A DNA stretch of 12,875 nucleotides from Bordetella parapertussis (GTDB lineage: Bacteria; Pseudomonadota; Gammaproteobacteria; Burkholderiales; Burkholderiaceae_C), in NCBI GenBank assembly GCA_945875935.1, contig CAMCNE010000064.1, positions 1 through 12,875 of the forward strand, written 5' to 3'. The first letter of the stretch is position 1, and each line of letters opens with the position of its first letter. The translations under genes and the position numbers were made by a program. Positions 1 to 7,045 of the stretch are shown in pieces. A model generated the notes under the pieces. It was not told the DNA's origin, ran no database searches, and saw only the letters and a list, made by a program, of their open reading frames with translations.

Positions 1-554
1 TCGCGCTTTCGGCGCTCGCTTTCTTCACGGATGTGGCGAGCCGCCTTGCGGCGCTCGTCCAGCGGTCGGGCCAGAAAGTTCTCACGCCAGGCGGGATTGC
101 GCACCTGCGCGCGAAACCTTTGATAGTCGACATCGGAGATGCAAAGCGCATCTCCATGGGTCAGCATCACCCGCTGATCAAAGGCGATCATCACGGTCGG
201 ATCCGACAGCACCATCAGGCCACAGGACTTCAGCATCTCAACGCCGACCAGAAAATCGCGGTTGCCCGCCATGAAGCCCATCTTGAATCGCGAGGCGGCC
301 TCGCTCAGCAAGTCGACGCAGCGAGCCTCGAAACCTTCGTGTCGCGAATCGTCTCCCACCCAGACTTCAAAGAGATCACCCAGGATGTAGACCGCATCTG
401 CCTGGGTGTTATTCAGGTAGCGCTCAAGCGCCTCGAATGTCTTGGGCGTTCCTTCATCCAGATGCAGATCGCTGATGAATTCAATCGTCGTCCACTCGGC
501 GGATGCCTCGACCTCCCAAAAGGTGGGCAGGGCGGTCAGGCTCTCGGCTGCCAT
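1..554 (-). CDS. lpxH: UDP-2,3-diacylglucosamine diphosphatase LpxH (3' end cut by window edge)
   Basis: LpxH removes UMP from UDP-2,3-diacylglucosamine to give lipid X, a cytoplasmic/peripheral-membrane step of lipid A synthesis. The frame reads from ATG at 554 to the left edge without a stop, giving about 184 residues; the family is about 240, so the C-terminus with the last HxH metal pair is missing. Metallophosphoesterase ligands are visible: D29-L-H31 in SDLHLDE, D60 in ILGDLFEVWVGDD, N98 in AGNRDFLVG and H133 in THGD. These align with E. coli D8, H10, D41, N79 and H114. The extra ~20 N-terminal residues are, from memory, usual for Burkholderiales homologues. The ATG lies 4 bases after the stop of the ppiB-type gene; a GAGGTG stretch touches the ATG, closer than a normal ribosome site, so translation may be coupled to the upstream gene. 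The motif set leaves little doubt about the family. Confidence 0.93.
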   Translation of the reverse strand, partial: MAAESLTALPTFWEVEASAEWTTIEFISDLHLDEGTPKTFEALERYLNNTQADAVYILGDLFEVWVGDDSRHEGFEARCVDLLSEAASRFKMGFMAGNRDFLVGVEMLKSCGLMVLSDPTVMIAFDQRVMLTHGDALCISDVDYQRFRAQVRNPAWRENFLARPLDERRKAARHIREESERRKR

Positions 555-558
555 CACC

Positions 559-1059
559 TCAAACCGCCACGGCCTTGATGATCACGACGTCGTCGTTGGG
601 AACGTCGTCATGGAAACCTTTGCGGCCGGTCTTCACGCCTTCGATCGCATCGACCACCTCGGTGCCACCAATGACCTTGCCAAACACGGCGTAGCCCCAA
701 CCGCTTTGCGTCTCGCCCTTGAAGTTCAGGAACTCGTTGTCGTTGGCGTTGATGAAAAACTGCGCCGTGGCTGAATGTGGATCCGAGGTGCGGGCCATGG
801 CCAGGGTGTAGCGCTGGTTCTTCAAGCCGTTGCCGGCCTCGTTCGCGATGGGCTCTTGGGTTGGCTTTTGCTTCATGCCGACTTCAAATCCGCCGCCCTG
901 GATCATGAATCCCTTGATGACGCGGTGAAACACGGTGCCGTCGTAATGGCCACTTGCCACGTAAGACAGAAAGTTGGCGGTGCTCAACGGCGCCTTGACG
1001 TCGTCAAGTTCGATCAGGACCAGACCGAGGGAGGTGTGCAGTTCAACGTTTTTGCTCAT
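559..1059 (-). CDS. ppiB: Cytoplasmic peptidyl-prolyl cis-trans isomerase, cyclophilin type (PpiB)
   Basis: A 166-residue cyclophilin that would speed cis-trans isomerisation of X-Pro bonds during protein folding. It has no signal peptide, starting directly with the beta-strand MSKNVELHTSLG, so it is predicted to be cytoplasmic like E. coli PpiB (164 residues). The cyclophilin core is intact: GTVFHRVIKGFMIQGGGF around residues 41-58 carries the catalytic Arg and the Phe/Gln pocket residues, followed by LAMART and AQFFIN. The position equivalent to the human cyclosporin-contact Trp lies in EFLNF, so weak cyclosporin binding is expected, as in other bacterial forms. The ATG has no clear Shine-Dalgarno sequence. 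It lies 57 bases downstream of the periplasmic paralogue and 4 bases upstream of lpxH, so it is probably co-transcribed with both. The two cyclophilins are clearly paralogous but sort to different compartments. Confidence 0.94.
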   Translation of the reverse strand: MSKNVELHTSLGLVLIELDDVKAPLSTANFLSYVASGHYDGTVFHRVIKGFMIQGGGFEVGMKQKPTQEPIANEAGNGLKNQRYTLAMARTSDPHSATAQFFINANDNEFLNFKGETQSGWGYAVFGKVIGGTEVVDAIEGVKTGRKGFHDDVPNDDVVIIKAVAV

Positions 1060-1116
1060 GATGAATCTTGTGGGATGGGTGATGAAAGAAGGGTGTGGGT
1101 GACGAAGCGCTCGGCT

Positions 1117-1689
1117 TCAGGGCTTGATGACGACGGCCTTGGTGATCACCACCGGGTCCACGGGCACGTCCTGGAAGTTGCCTTTGTTTCCGGTCTTGAC
1201 CGTGCGGATCTTGTCGACCACATCCATGCCAGAGACCACCTTGCCAAACACCGTGTAGCCATTGCCATCAGGCGCGTTGGCTGCGTTGAGGAAACTGTTG
1301 TCCTTCACGTTGATGAAGAACTGGCCCGTGGCCGAATTGGGATCCATGGTGCGGGCCATGGCCACCGAGCCGCGCACATTGTTCAGCCCGTTCTTGCTTT
1401 CCAGACCGATGGGCGCGCGGGTGGCCTTTTCTTTCATGTCTGGCGTGAAGCCGCCGCCTTGGATCATGAAGTTTTCGATGACGCGGTGAAATACGGTCCC
1501 GTTGTACTGGCCCGCATTGACGTACTGGACGAAGTTCTCCACCGTCTTGGGTGCCTTGGCGGCATCGAGCTCGATCACGATGTCGCCCATGCTGGTGGAC
1601 ATGGCCACCTTTTGTGCGAACCCCGCAGAGCAAGCACCCGTGAGGGCCATCGTGATGGCGACGATGCGTGCGATGGATTGAATGCTCAT
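1117..1689 (-). CDS. ppiA: Periplasmic peptidyl-prolyl cis-trans isomerase, cyclophilin type (PpiA)
   Basis: A 190-residue cyclophilin, the same length as E. coli PpiA. Residues 1-25 form a Sec signal peptide: a short n-region with R8, a hydrophobic stretch IVAITMALTGA, and a likely cut after GFA (residue 25) before QKVAM. A cysteine at residue 20 (LTGAC) does not fit a good lipobox, so signal peptidase I cleavage is preferred over lipidation. The catalytic core is complete: GTVFHRVIENFMIQGGGF, VAMART and GQFFIN. Its expected job is proline isomerisation in periplasmic and outer-membrane protein folding. A GGAG ribosome site (1698-1701) lies 8 bases before the ATG and supports this start. The gene sits 40 bases after the TPR gene and 57 bases before the ppiB-type paralogue, consistent with one leftward operon. 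Confidence 0.93.
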   Translation of the reverse strand: MSIQSIARIVAITMALTGACSAGFAQKVAMSTSMGDIVIELDAAKAPKTVENFVQYVNAGQYNGTVFHRVIENFMIQGGGFTPDMKEKATRAPIGLESKNGLNNVRGSVAMARTMDPNSATGQFFINVKDNSFLNAANAPDGNGYTVFGKVVSGMDVVDKIRTVKTGNKGNFQDVPVDPVVITKAVVIKP

Positions 1690-1697
1690 GGCTGTGA

Positions 1698-1701
1698 CTC
1701 C
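1698..1701 (-). promoter_or_regulatory. Shine-Dalgarno site of ppiA
   Basis: On the minus strand this reads GGAG, followed by 8 bases and then the ATG at 1689. It fixes the start of the periplasmic cyclophilin with its signal peptide and excludes a leaderless internal start. Confidence 0.7.
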
Positions 1702-1729
1702 GTAGGTTTTGATACTGAGCGCGCGCGGA

Positions 1730-2266
1730 TCAGGGCGCAGGCTTGCGATTGAGCGATTCGGTCAGCTCGCGCAGCACCGACAACCGGGCTGGCACGCCCG
1801 CGCTGCCCGGGTCGAGCTTCAGTGCCTTTTGATAGGACTGTCGCGCCAACTGCGCATAGACATCGCCGAGGTTTTGATAGGCCACCGCCATGCCGGGGTT
1901 GGCGCGGATGGCGCCTTCAAGCGCAGCACGAGCCTTCTCGAACTCGCCCGAAGCGGCGTAAAGCACCGCCAGGTTGTTGTACGGCTCCGGGAGCTCAGGG
2001 TACTCTTCGGTGAGATTCTGAAAGATGGTCATCGCCTCGCTGGTGCGACGCAACTCGACCAGCAACAGGCCCTTGAGAAAGCGCAGGTCCGGCGTGGCCT
2101 TGGGGTTGGCCAGCAACACATCGAGCCGGGCGAGGGCCTCTTTTTGCTGTCCCGCGCGGAACATCTGATTGATGTCTGATGCTTCGCTGGCCCGCGCCGG
2201 CAAGGCCGCGCCCCACGTGAGAAGTGTCAACAAAAACGCGGCGATGGCAAGGCGGCAAGCAGGCAT
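1730..2266 (-). CDS. Exported tetratricopeptide-repeat protein, function unknown
   Basis: A 178-residue TPR protein from the ATG at 2266. Residues 1-27 look like a signal peptide: MPACR, a hydrophobic core LAIAAFLLTLLTWGAAL, and PARA before SEASD, so it is probably periplasmic. After it come about three TPR-like helix pairs: one around TPDLRFLKGLLLVELRR, one around PEPYNNLAVLYAASGEFEKA, and one around AVAYQNLGDVYAQLA, ending LDPGS. TPRs are protein-docking folds; no catalytic motif is visible and the partner is unknown. The frame stays open upstream to an ATG at 2374, whose GAGG (2381-2384) lies 6 bases ahead. That start would put 36 extra residues before the signal peptide and cover promoter-like sequence, so I prefer 2266, although it has no obvious ribosome site. 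The gene leads the leftward cluster with ppiA, ppiB and lpxH, and a role in envelope protein biogenesis is only a guess from context. Confidence 0.78.
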   Translation of the reverse strand: MPACRLAIAAFLLTLLTWGAALPARASEASDINQMFRAGQQKEALARLDVLLANPKATPDLRFLKGLLLVELRRTSEAMTIFQNLTEEYPELPEPYNNLAVLYAASGEFEKARAALEGAIRANPGMAVAYQNLGDVYAQLARQSYQKALKLDPGSAGVPARLSVLRELTESLNRKPAP

Positions 2267-2312
2267 GGAGAATTTCGTGCGGGTGCGTCGTGTGGGTGTG
2301 TTGGCTACCGGC

Positions 2313-2343
2313 TTGATGGTCTGTAGGCACCCGCCGCTATACT
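2313..2343 (+). promoter_or_regulatory. Possible sigma-70 promoter for the cysS transcript
   Basis: TATACT at 2338-2343 matches the -10 consensus at five of six positions. TTGATG at 2313-2318 is a four-of-six match to the -35 consensus, with a 19-base spacer that is longer than ideal. If used, the start point near 2350 would give cysS a leader of about 160 bases. A minus-strand TACAAT at 2357-2362 could serve the TPR/ppiA/ppiB/lpxH side, but I see no convincing -35 for it. The site lies in the divergent region between the two operons, where promoters are expected. Confidence 0.35.
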
Positions 2344-2508
2344 GGATTTGCTCAGGATTGTAGGTGTGCGACATTCGCTGCCTCGCGGTCCGGTCATTGG
2401 TGCTGCTGGCTTTTGAGCCGGTGCCTGACTGACTCGCGAACGCCCTCAGTCTTCTCCTCGAACATCGTGTGCCAGTCCTTTCGGGGCGGCTCCCATCAGA
2501 CCCCGTTC

Positions 2509-3891
2509 ATGACGCTGCGCATCTTCAATTCGCTGACCCGCGAAGTCGAAATCTTCACCCCGATCGATTCAAGCAAGGTGCGCATGTATGTGTGCGGCAT
2601 GACGATCTACGACCTTTGCCATGTGGGCCACGCGCGCTTCATGATGGCCTTTGATGTGGTGTGTCGCTGGCTGCGCGTGTTGGGTTACGAGGTGATCTAT
2701 GTGCGCAACATCACCGACATCGACGACAAGATCATCAAGCGTGCCGTCGAGCGCAACATCACCATACGGCAGCTCACCGAAGAGATGACTCTCGCGATGC
2801 ACGAGGACGTGGCCGCGCTGGGCATCTTGCCGCCGACCCACGAGCCGCGCGCCACCGACTATGTTGGCGAGATGCTGGCCATGATTGCCAAGCTCGAGTC
2901 CAAAGGGCTGGCCTATCGCGCGGTCAATGGCGATGTGAACTACGCGGTGCGCAAGTTCCCGGCTTATGGCCGGCTGTCCGGCAAGTCGCTCGATCAGCTG
3001 CGCGCAGGCGAGCGGGTTGCGGTGGATGACGGCAAGGAAGACCCGCTGGACTTCGTGCTGTGGAAGTCCGCCAAGCCCAGCGAGCCCGATGACGCCAAGT
3101 GGGACAGCGAGTTCGGCCGCGGTCGGCCGGGTTGGCACATCGAGTGCTCGGCCATGGGCTGCGCCTTGCTCGGTGAACATTTCGACATTCATGGCGGCGG
3201 ACTCGACCTTCAGTTCCCGCACCATGAAAACGAGATCGCCCAGACCGAAGGCGCAACGGGGCGACCCTTCGTCAACACCTGGATGCACAACGGTTTTCTC
3301 AACGTCGACAACGAGAAGATGTCGAAGTCGCTGGGCAACTTTTTCACCATCCGCGATGTGCTCAAGCGCTACGACGGCGAAACGGTTCGCTTTTTCATGC
3401 TGCGCACGCACTACCGCAGCCCGTTCAATTTCAGCGATGCCAACCTTGACGATGCGCGTCAGTCCTTGCGGCGCATCTACACCGCGCTGGCCAGCGTCGA
3501 GTTGGCCGACGAGGCGCCTCAGGACATCGACTGGTCGCAAGCGCAGGCAGCCCAGTTTCGAAGCGAAATGAACGAGGACTTCAACACGCCTGGGGCAGTG
3601 GCCGTGCTGTTCGAGCTGGCCGGCGAGGTCAACCGCACCCATTCCACGCAAGCCGCTGTCCTGCTCAAGTCGCTGGGTGCGACGCTGGGACTGCTGCAGC
3701 AGCCCGCGCGCGCTTATCTGCAGTCAGGCAGCGGGCTGGACGAATCACGAATCGAAGAGCTCATCGCGCAGCGCAACGCGGCCAAGGCGGCACGCGACTT
3801 CGCACTCGCCGACCAGATCCGCAAGGAACTGGCCGCGCAGTCGGTCCTGCTTCAGGACTCCGCTCAAGGCACGACCTGGGTCAAGGCATGA
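2509..3891 (+). CDS. cysS: Cysteinyl-tRNA synthetase CysS
   Basis: CysS charges tRNA-Cys with cysteine using ATP, a cytoplasmic class I aminoacyl-tRNA synthetase. The protein is 460 residues, matching E. coli (461). Class I signatures are present: HVGH at 38-41 and KMSKS at 270-274. The zinc that recognises the cysteine thiol has its four expected ligands: C29 in YVCGMT, C213 in ECSAMGC, H238 and E242 in HHENE, offset by one to four residues from E. coli C28/C209/H234/E238. The C-terminal tRNA-binding domain runs from about residue 350, with AARDFALADQIR near the end. The frame is open 96 bases further upstream to 2413, but family length and the MTLRIFNSLTR start favour 2509. No strong ribosome site precedes it. 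It is the first gene of the rightward cluster, and its stop overlaps the start of the DNA glycosylase gene. Confidence 0.97.
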   Translation: MTLRIFNSLTREVEIFTPIDSSKVRMYVCGMTIYDLCHVGHARFMMAFDVVCRWLRVLGYEVIYVRNITDIDDKIIKRAVERNITIRQLTEEMTLAMHEDVAALGILPPTHEPRATDYVGEMLAMIAKLESKGLAYRAVNGDVNYAVRKFPAYGRLSGKSLDQLRAGERVAVDDGKEDPLDFVLWKSAKPSEPDDAKWDSEFGRGRPGWHIECSAMGCALLGEHFDIHGGGLDLQFPHHENEIAQTEGATGRPFVNTWMHNGFLNVDNEKMSKSLGNFFTIRDVLKRYDGETVRFFMLRTHYRSPFNFSDANLDDARQSLRRIYTALASVELADEAPQDIDWSQAQAAQFRSEMNEDFNTPGAVAVLFELAGEVNRTHSTQAAVLLKSLGATLGLLQQPARAYLQSGSGLDESRIEELIAQRNAAKAARDFALADQIRKELAAQSVLLQDSAQGTTWVKA

Positions 3892-4535
3892 CCGGTCTGG
3901 TCGCATCTGCGCCCGATTTCTGGGACCAGGCCTGCGGCCATCTGGCCAAGCGCGATCGGGTGATGCGCAAGCTCATTCCGAGTTGCGGCCCCAGTCGACT
4001 GCAATGTCGAGGGGATGCTTTCACCACGCTGGCGCGTTCCATCATCGGGCAGCAGATTTCGGTCAAGGCTGCGCAGATGGTCTGGGACCGATTCATGCTG
4101 TTGATGCCTGAGGGCTCGAAGCCGCTGAGTCCCGAAGGGCTGATGCGGCTGTCCACCAGCGACATGCGTTCGGCGGGCTTGTCCGTGCGCAAGGTCGAGT
4201 ACCTCCAGGAGCTGGCGCGTCACTTTGCCGCAGGCGGTGTGCGCGAAGCCGATTGGTCAGCCATGGACGATGAGTCCGTCATCCAGCAACTGGTCGAGAT
4301 TCGTGGCATCGGCCGCTGGACCGCTGAGATGTTCCTGATCTTTCACCTGATGCGCCCCGATGTGCTGCCGCTGGACGACGTGGGCCTCATCAAAGGCATC
4401 AGCGTCAACTACTTCAGCGGTGAGCCGGTGTCTCGTGCAGAAGCACGCGAGGTGGCAGATGCGTGGTCGCCGTATCGAACCGTGGCGACCTGGTTCATCT
4501 GGCGCAGCCTCGATCCCGTGCCCGTAGACTATTGA
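3888..4535 (+). CDS. AlkA-like DNA-3-methyladenine glycosylase (HhH-GPD family)
   Basis: A 215-residue base-excision repair enzyme that should remove alkylated purines such as 3-methyladenine from DNA. The helix-hairpin-helix is clear at about 135-148 (LVEIRGIGRWTAEM), followed by the Gly/Pro...Asp segment LPLDDVGLIKG, with D164 the likely catalytic Asp (D163 adjacent). DAFTTLARSIIGQQISVKAA near residues 43-62 is the typical opening of the all-helical core. It lacks the N-terminal TBP-like domain of E. coli AlkA (282 residues), so it is the short form, closer in layout to yeast MAG-type enzymes; I therefore give no symbol. The ATG overlaps the cysS stop (ATGA), so translation is probably coupled. 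No Ada-type regulator is nearby, which points to constitutive expression with cysS rather than an adaptive response. Confidence 0.9.
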   Translation: MTGLVASAPDFWDQACGHLAKRDRVMRKLIPSCGPSRLQCRGDAFTTLARSIIGQQISVKAAQMVWDRFMLLMPEGSKPLSPEGLMRLSTSDMRSAGLSVRKVEYLQELARHFAAGGVREADWSAMDDESVIQQLVEIRGIGRWTAEMFLIFHLMRPDVLPLDDVGLIKGISVNYFSGEPVSRAEAREVADAWSPYRTVATWFIWRSLDPVPVDY

Positions 4536-4589
4536 AGACAGTTCCACGAGGTGGCTGCACGGCCGCACCCAAGGACGCGTGACACACAC

Positions 4590-5561
4590 ATGAGCAAAAA
4601 ACACTTTCTCGATTTTGAGCAATCCGTGGCCGAGCTCGAGACGAAGATCGAAGAGTTGCGGTACGTGCAAAACGAGTCCGCCGTCGACATCTCCGACGAA
4701 ATCGAGCGGCTCAGCAAGAAGAGCCTTCAGCTCACCAAGGACATCTATTCGAGCCTGACGCCCTGGCAGGTCACGCAGATTGCGCGCCATCCGCAGCGGC
4801 CCTACACGCTGGATTACGTCAACGAGATATTCACCGAATTCCAGGAGCTGCACGGCGATCGGCATTTCGCCGACGACCAGTCCATCGTGGGCGGGCTGGC
4901 CCGCTTCAACGGCCAGGCCTGCATGGTGCTGGGTCACCAGAAAGGCCGCGACACCCGCGAACGTGGGCAGCGCAACTTCGGCATGTCGCGTCCTGAGGGC
5001 TACCGCAAGGCGCTGCGGCTGATGAAGCTGGCCGAAAAATTCGACCTGCCGATCTTCACCTTCGTTGACACGCCCGGTGCTTATCCCGGCATCGGTGCCG
5101 AAGAGCGCGGCCAGTCCGAAGCCATCGGTCGCAACATCTTCGAGATGGCCCAACTCGAAGTGCCCATCATCGTCACCATCATCGGAGAGGGCGGCTCGGG
5201 CGGCGCCCTGGCCATCAGCGTGGGCGACCAGTTGCTGATGCTTCAGTACTCGATCTATTCGGTGATTTCTCCCGAGGGTTGTGCGTCGATTCTGTGGAAA
5301 ACCTCCGAGCGCGCATCGGATGCCGCTGAAGCTCTTGGCATCACCGCGCTGCGGCTCAAGGCTTTGGGGCTGGTCGACAAGATCGTCAATGAACCGGTTG
5401 GCGGCGGGCACCGCGACATCAAGCAGATGGCCGCGCAACTCAAGCGCGCGCTCAGCGACGCACTGCGCCAGGTCAGCGATCTGAGCACCAAGGAGTTGCT
5501 CAATCGTCGCTATGAGCGACTGCAAAGCTACGGCCGCTTCACCGACACCACCGACCGCTAG
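4590..5561 (+). CDS. accA: Acetyl-CoA carboxylase carboxyltransferase subunit alpha AccA
   Basis: AccA, with AccD, forms the carboxyltransferase that moves CO2 from biotin-BCCP to acetyl-CoA, giving malonyl-CoA for fatty acid synthesis in the cytoplasm. The 323-residue protein is near the E. coli length (319). The N-terminal helical region is followed by the crotonase-like fold with hallmark stretches QKGRDTRERGQRNFGM, TFVDTPGAYPGIGAEERGQ, IGEGGSGGALAI and SPEGCASILWK. The start at MSKKHFLDFEQ matches the usual N-terminus; an upstream in-frame ATG at 4551 would add 13 unlikely residues. AAGGA at 4571-4575 lies 14 bases before the ATG, a little far for a ribosome site. It follows the glycosylase gene by 54 bases. 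Its TAG is followed almost at once by the efflux operon, whereas, from memory, related Burkholderiales often have tilS here. Confidence 0.97.
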   Translation: MSKKHFLDFEQSVAELETKIEELRYVQNESAVDISDEIERLSKKSLQLTKDIYSSLTPWQVTQIARHPQRPYTLDYVNEIFTEFQELHGDRHFADDQSIVGGLARFNGQACMVLGHQKGRDTRERGQRNFGMSRPEGYRKALRLMKLAEKFDLPIFTFVDTPGAYPGIGAEERGQSEAIGRNIFEMAQLEVPIIVTIIGEGGSGGALAISVGDQLLMLQYSIYSVISPEGCASILWKTSERASDAAEALGITALRLKALGLVDKIVNEPVGGGHRDIKQMAAQLKRALSDALRQVSDLSTKELLNRRYERLQSYGRFTDTTDR

Positions 5562-5574
5562 GGGTGGGGTTTTT
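5548..5574 (+). terminator. Weak terminator-like hairpin at the accA stop codon
   Basis: CCACC (5548-5552) can pair with GGTGG (5563-5567) around a 10-base loop that contains the accA stop codon. GG and a run of five T (5570-5574) follow. The stem is only 5 base pairs with a large loop, so it would at best attenuate read-through from accA into the efflux genes. If real, it argues that the outer-membrane factor starts downstream of 5574. Confidence 0.25.
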
Positions 5575-5611
5575 GAACGGGTCTCACTCTTCGGGCTTGG
5601 CAGTCAGGCCG

Positions 5612-7045
5612 ATGGTTCGCATTGGCGTGCTGTTGCTTGCGGCCTGTGTTGGCGGCTGTGCCATGGTCGGCCCTGATTTCGTCCAGCCCCCGAGCCAGGT
5701 GCAGTCCGACTGGATCCAGGCGCTCAGCGTGGTGCCCACACCCGCCGAGGACGTGAGCTCTGATGTGTTCTGGTCCCGCTTTGGGGATCCGGTGCTGGTC
5801 GAACTCATCGCGCAGGCCAGGCTCAACAGCCCCACCTTGCGCAGCACGCTCGAAACCGTCACCCAGGCGCAAAGCCAGCTGCGAGCCGACCAGGGCAATC
5901 AACTGCCATCGGTCACGCTGAGTTCGGGCAGCAACCGCAACAAGGAAAGCTACTACGAAGGCCCCAACCAAGGCGCCACCAGCACCATCACCACCAAACA
6001 GCTCGCAGGTCAGGCGTCATGGGAGCTCGACTTCTGGGGCCGCTTGCGTCGCACGACGGCCAGCGACTTGGCCGCCTTGCAAAGCAGCAAGGCCGGTTTT
6101 GCTGCAGCGCGCATTTCTCTGGAGGCCAGCGTGGCCAGCGCCTACTGCAACGTGCGGATGATGGAGCGGCGCATCGAGGTTGCCGAGAAGAATCTGGCGC
6201 AGCAAAAGGAAAACAAGCGCATCGCCGAGGTCAAGTGGCGGCTGGGCGCCACGTCGGAACTGGACTACCAGCAGGCACAGTCGCAGTACGAACAGACCCT
6301 CTCTCAGCTGCCGGCCTTGCGTCAGTCGCTCGAGCAGTACCAGCATGCGCTGAGCGTGCTGGTGGGCGAAACGCCGGATTACTTCGCACGCAACAAGCCT
6401 GCGTTGACCGGTTTGCCCTCGGTGCCGGCGGCCCTGCCCATCGGTGCGCCACGCGATTTGCTCAGGCGCCGCCCGGACCTGCTGCAGGCCGAGTACACCG
6501 CGGTATCGCAGTCGCAGCGTATTGGCGTGGCCGAGGCTGCTCTGTATCCCACCTTCACGCTCACCGGCTCGCTGGGCTACACCACCACCGGCAACATGTT
6601 CAACTGGGACAGCCGCTCGCTGCAGTACGGCGCAGGGCTGAGCCTGCCGATCTTCGATCGGGGTGTGCTCAAAAGCCAGGTGCAGATTCAAGACAGCCTG
6701 TTTCGCCAGGCGGTATTGAATTATCAGAACCTGGTGCTGTCCGCGCAGCAGGGTGTCGAAGACGGCCTGTCGTCGGTGGTCGGTCAAAAGGGTCAGGTCG
6801 AGCACCTCACCTTGGCCGATGCCGCAGCACAGCGCGCCACCCGGCTGGCGATGGACCAGTACCGCGCCGGCCAGGTCGACTACACCACCGTCAGCTCTGC
6901 CGAGCAGACCCGCGCCAACACCTCCGACGCGCTGGTTCAGGCTCAGGGCGGGGTGCTTCAGGCCTACATCAACCTGTTCGTTGCGATCGGAGGGGGCTGG
7001 GAGCCTGTCATCCCGCGCCCCGACAGCCAGGGAGTACCGCAATGA
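5612..7045 (+). CDS. Outer-membrane factor lipoprotein of an RND efflux system (NodT/OprM family)
   Basis: This is the outer-membrane channel of a tripartite efflux pump, a TolC-like trimer expected to span the outer membrane and periplasm. From ATG 5612 it is 477 residues. The N-terminus MVRIGVLLLAACVGGC carries two lipobox-like cysteines; C16, just before AMVGPDF, fits the family pattern best. Family marks follow: FWSRFGDPVLVELI, the repeat halves with long helices rich in Gln/Ala, SWELDFWGRLRR, DLLRRRPDLLQAE and LPIFDRG. The start is uncertain. The frame is open to GTG 5564 and includes TTG 5573, which has AGGGG 8 bases ahead. The signal peptide from 5612 is short (15 residues), so a start 13-16 codons earlier is possible. 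The gene begins 2-50 bases after accA and its stop overlaps the adaptor start. The substrate cannot be told from sequence. Confidence 0.9.
   Translation: MVRIGVLLLAACVGGCAMVGPDFVQPPSQVQSDWIQALSVVPTPAEDVSSDVFWSRFGDPVLVELIAQARLNSPTLRSTLETVTQAQSQLRADQGNQLPSVTLSSGSNRNKESYYEGPNQGATSTITTKQLAGQASWELDFWGRLRRTTASDLAALQSSKAGFAAARISLEASVASAYCNVRMMERRIEVAEKNLAQQKENKRIAEVKWRLGATSELDYQQAQSQYEQTLSQLPALRQSLEQYQHALSVLVGETPDYFARNKPALTGLPSVPAALPIGAPRDLLRRRPDLLQAEYTAVSQSQRIGVAEAALYPTFTLTGSLGYTTTGNMFNWDSRSLQYGAGLSLPIFDRGVLKSQVQIQDSLFRQAVLNYQNLVLSAQQGVEDGLSSVVGQKGQVEHLTLADAAAQRATRLAMDQYRAGQVDYTTVSSAEQTRANTSDALVQAQGGVLQAYINLFVAIGGGWEPVIPRPDSQGVPQ
7030..7034 (+). promoter_or_regulatory. Shine-Dalgarno site of the adaptor gene
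   Basis: GGGAG lies 7 bases before the ATG at 7042, inside the last codons of the outer-membrane factor gene. It decides the adaptor start although that frame remains open far upstream. The same GGGAG and 7-base spacing recurs before the TTG start of the second pump. Confidence 0.75.

Noticed and set aside
1104..1118. GAAGC/GCTTC inverted repeat near the ppiA stop as a terminator
   Set aside because: A 5-bp stem without a U-run on the minus strand, overlapping the stop codon; closely spaced downstream genes suggest read-through.
2375..2508. Cysteine-responsive leader or T-box ahead of cysS
   Set aside because: No T-box sequence or specifier-loop structure is recognisable, and T-box control of synthetases is not typical of this group; only a plain leader is seen.
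4257..5525. 422-codon minus-strand open frame across the glycosylase and accA
   Set aside because: Shadow of accA codon usage; no recognisable domain in its translation.
6019..7041. Upstream extension of the adaptor frame by 341 codons
   Set aside because: It runs inside the outer-membrane factor gene in another frame; the ATG at 7042 with GGGAG and a lipoprotein signal is the real start.
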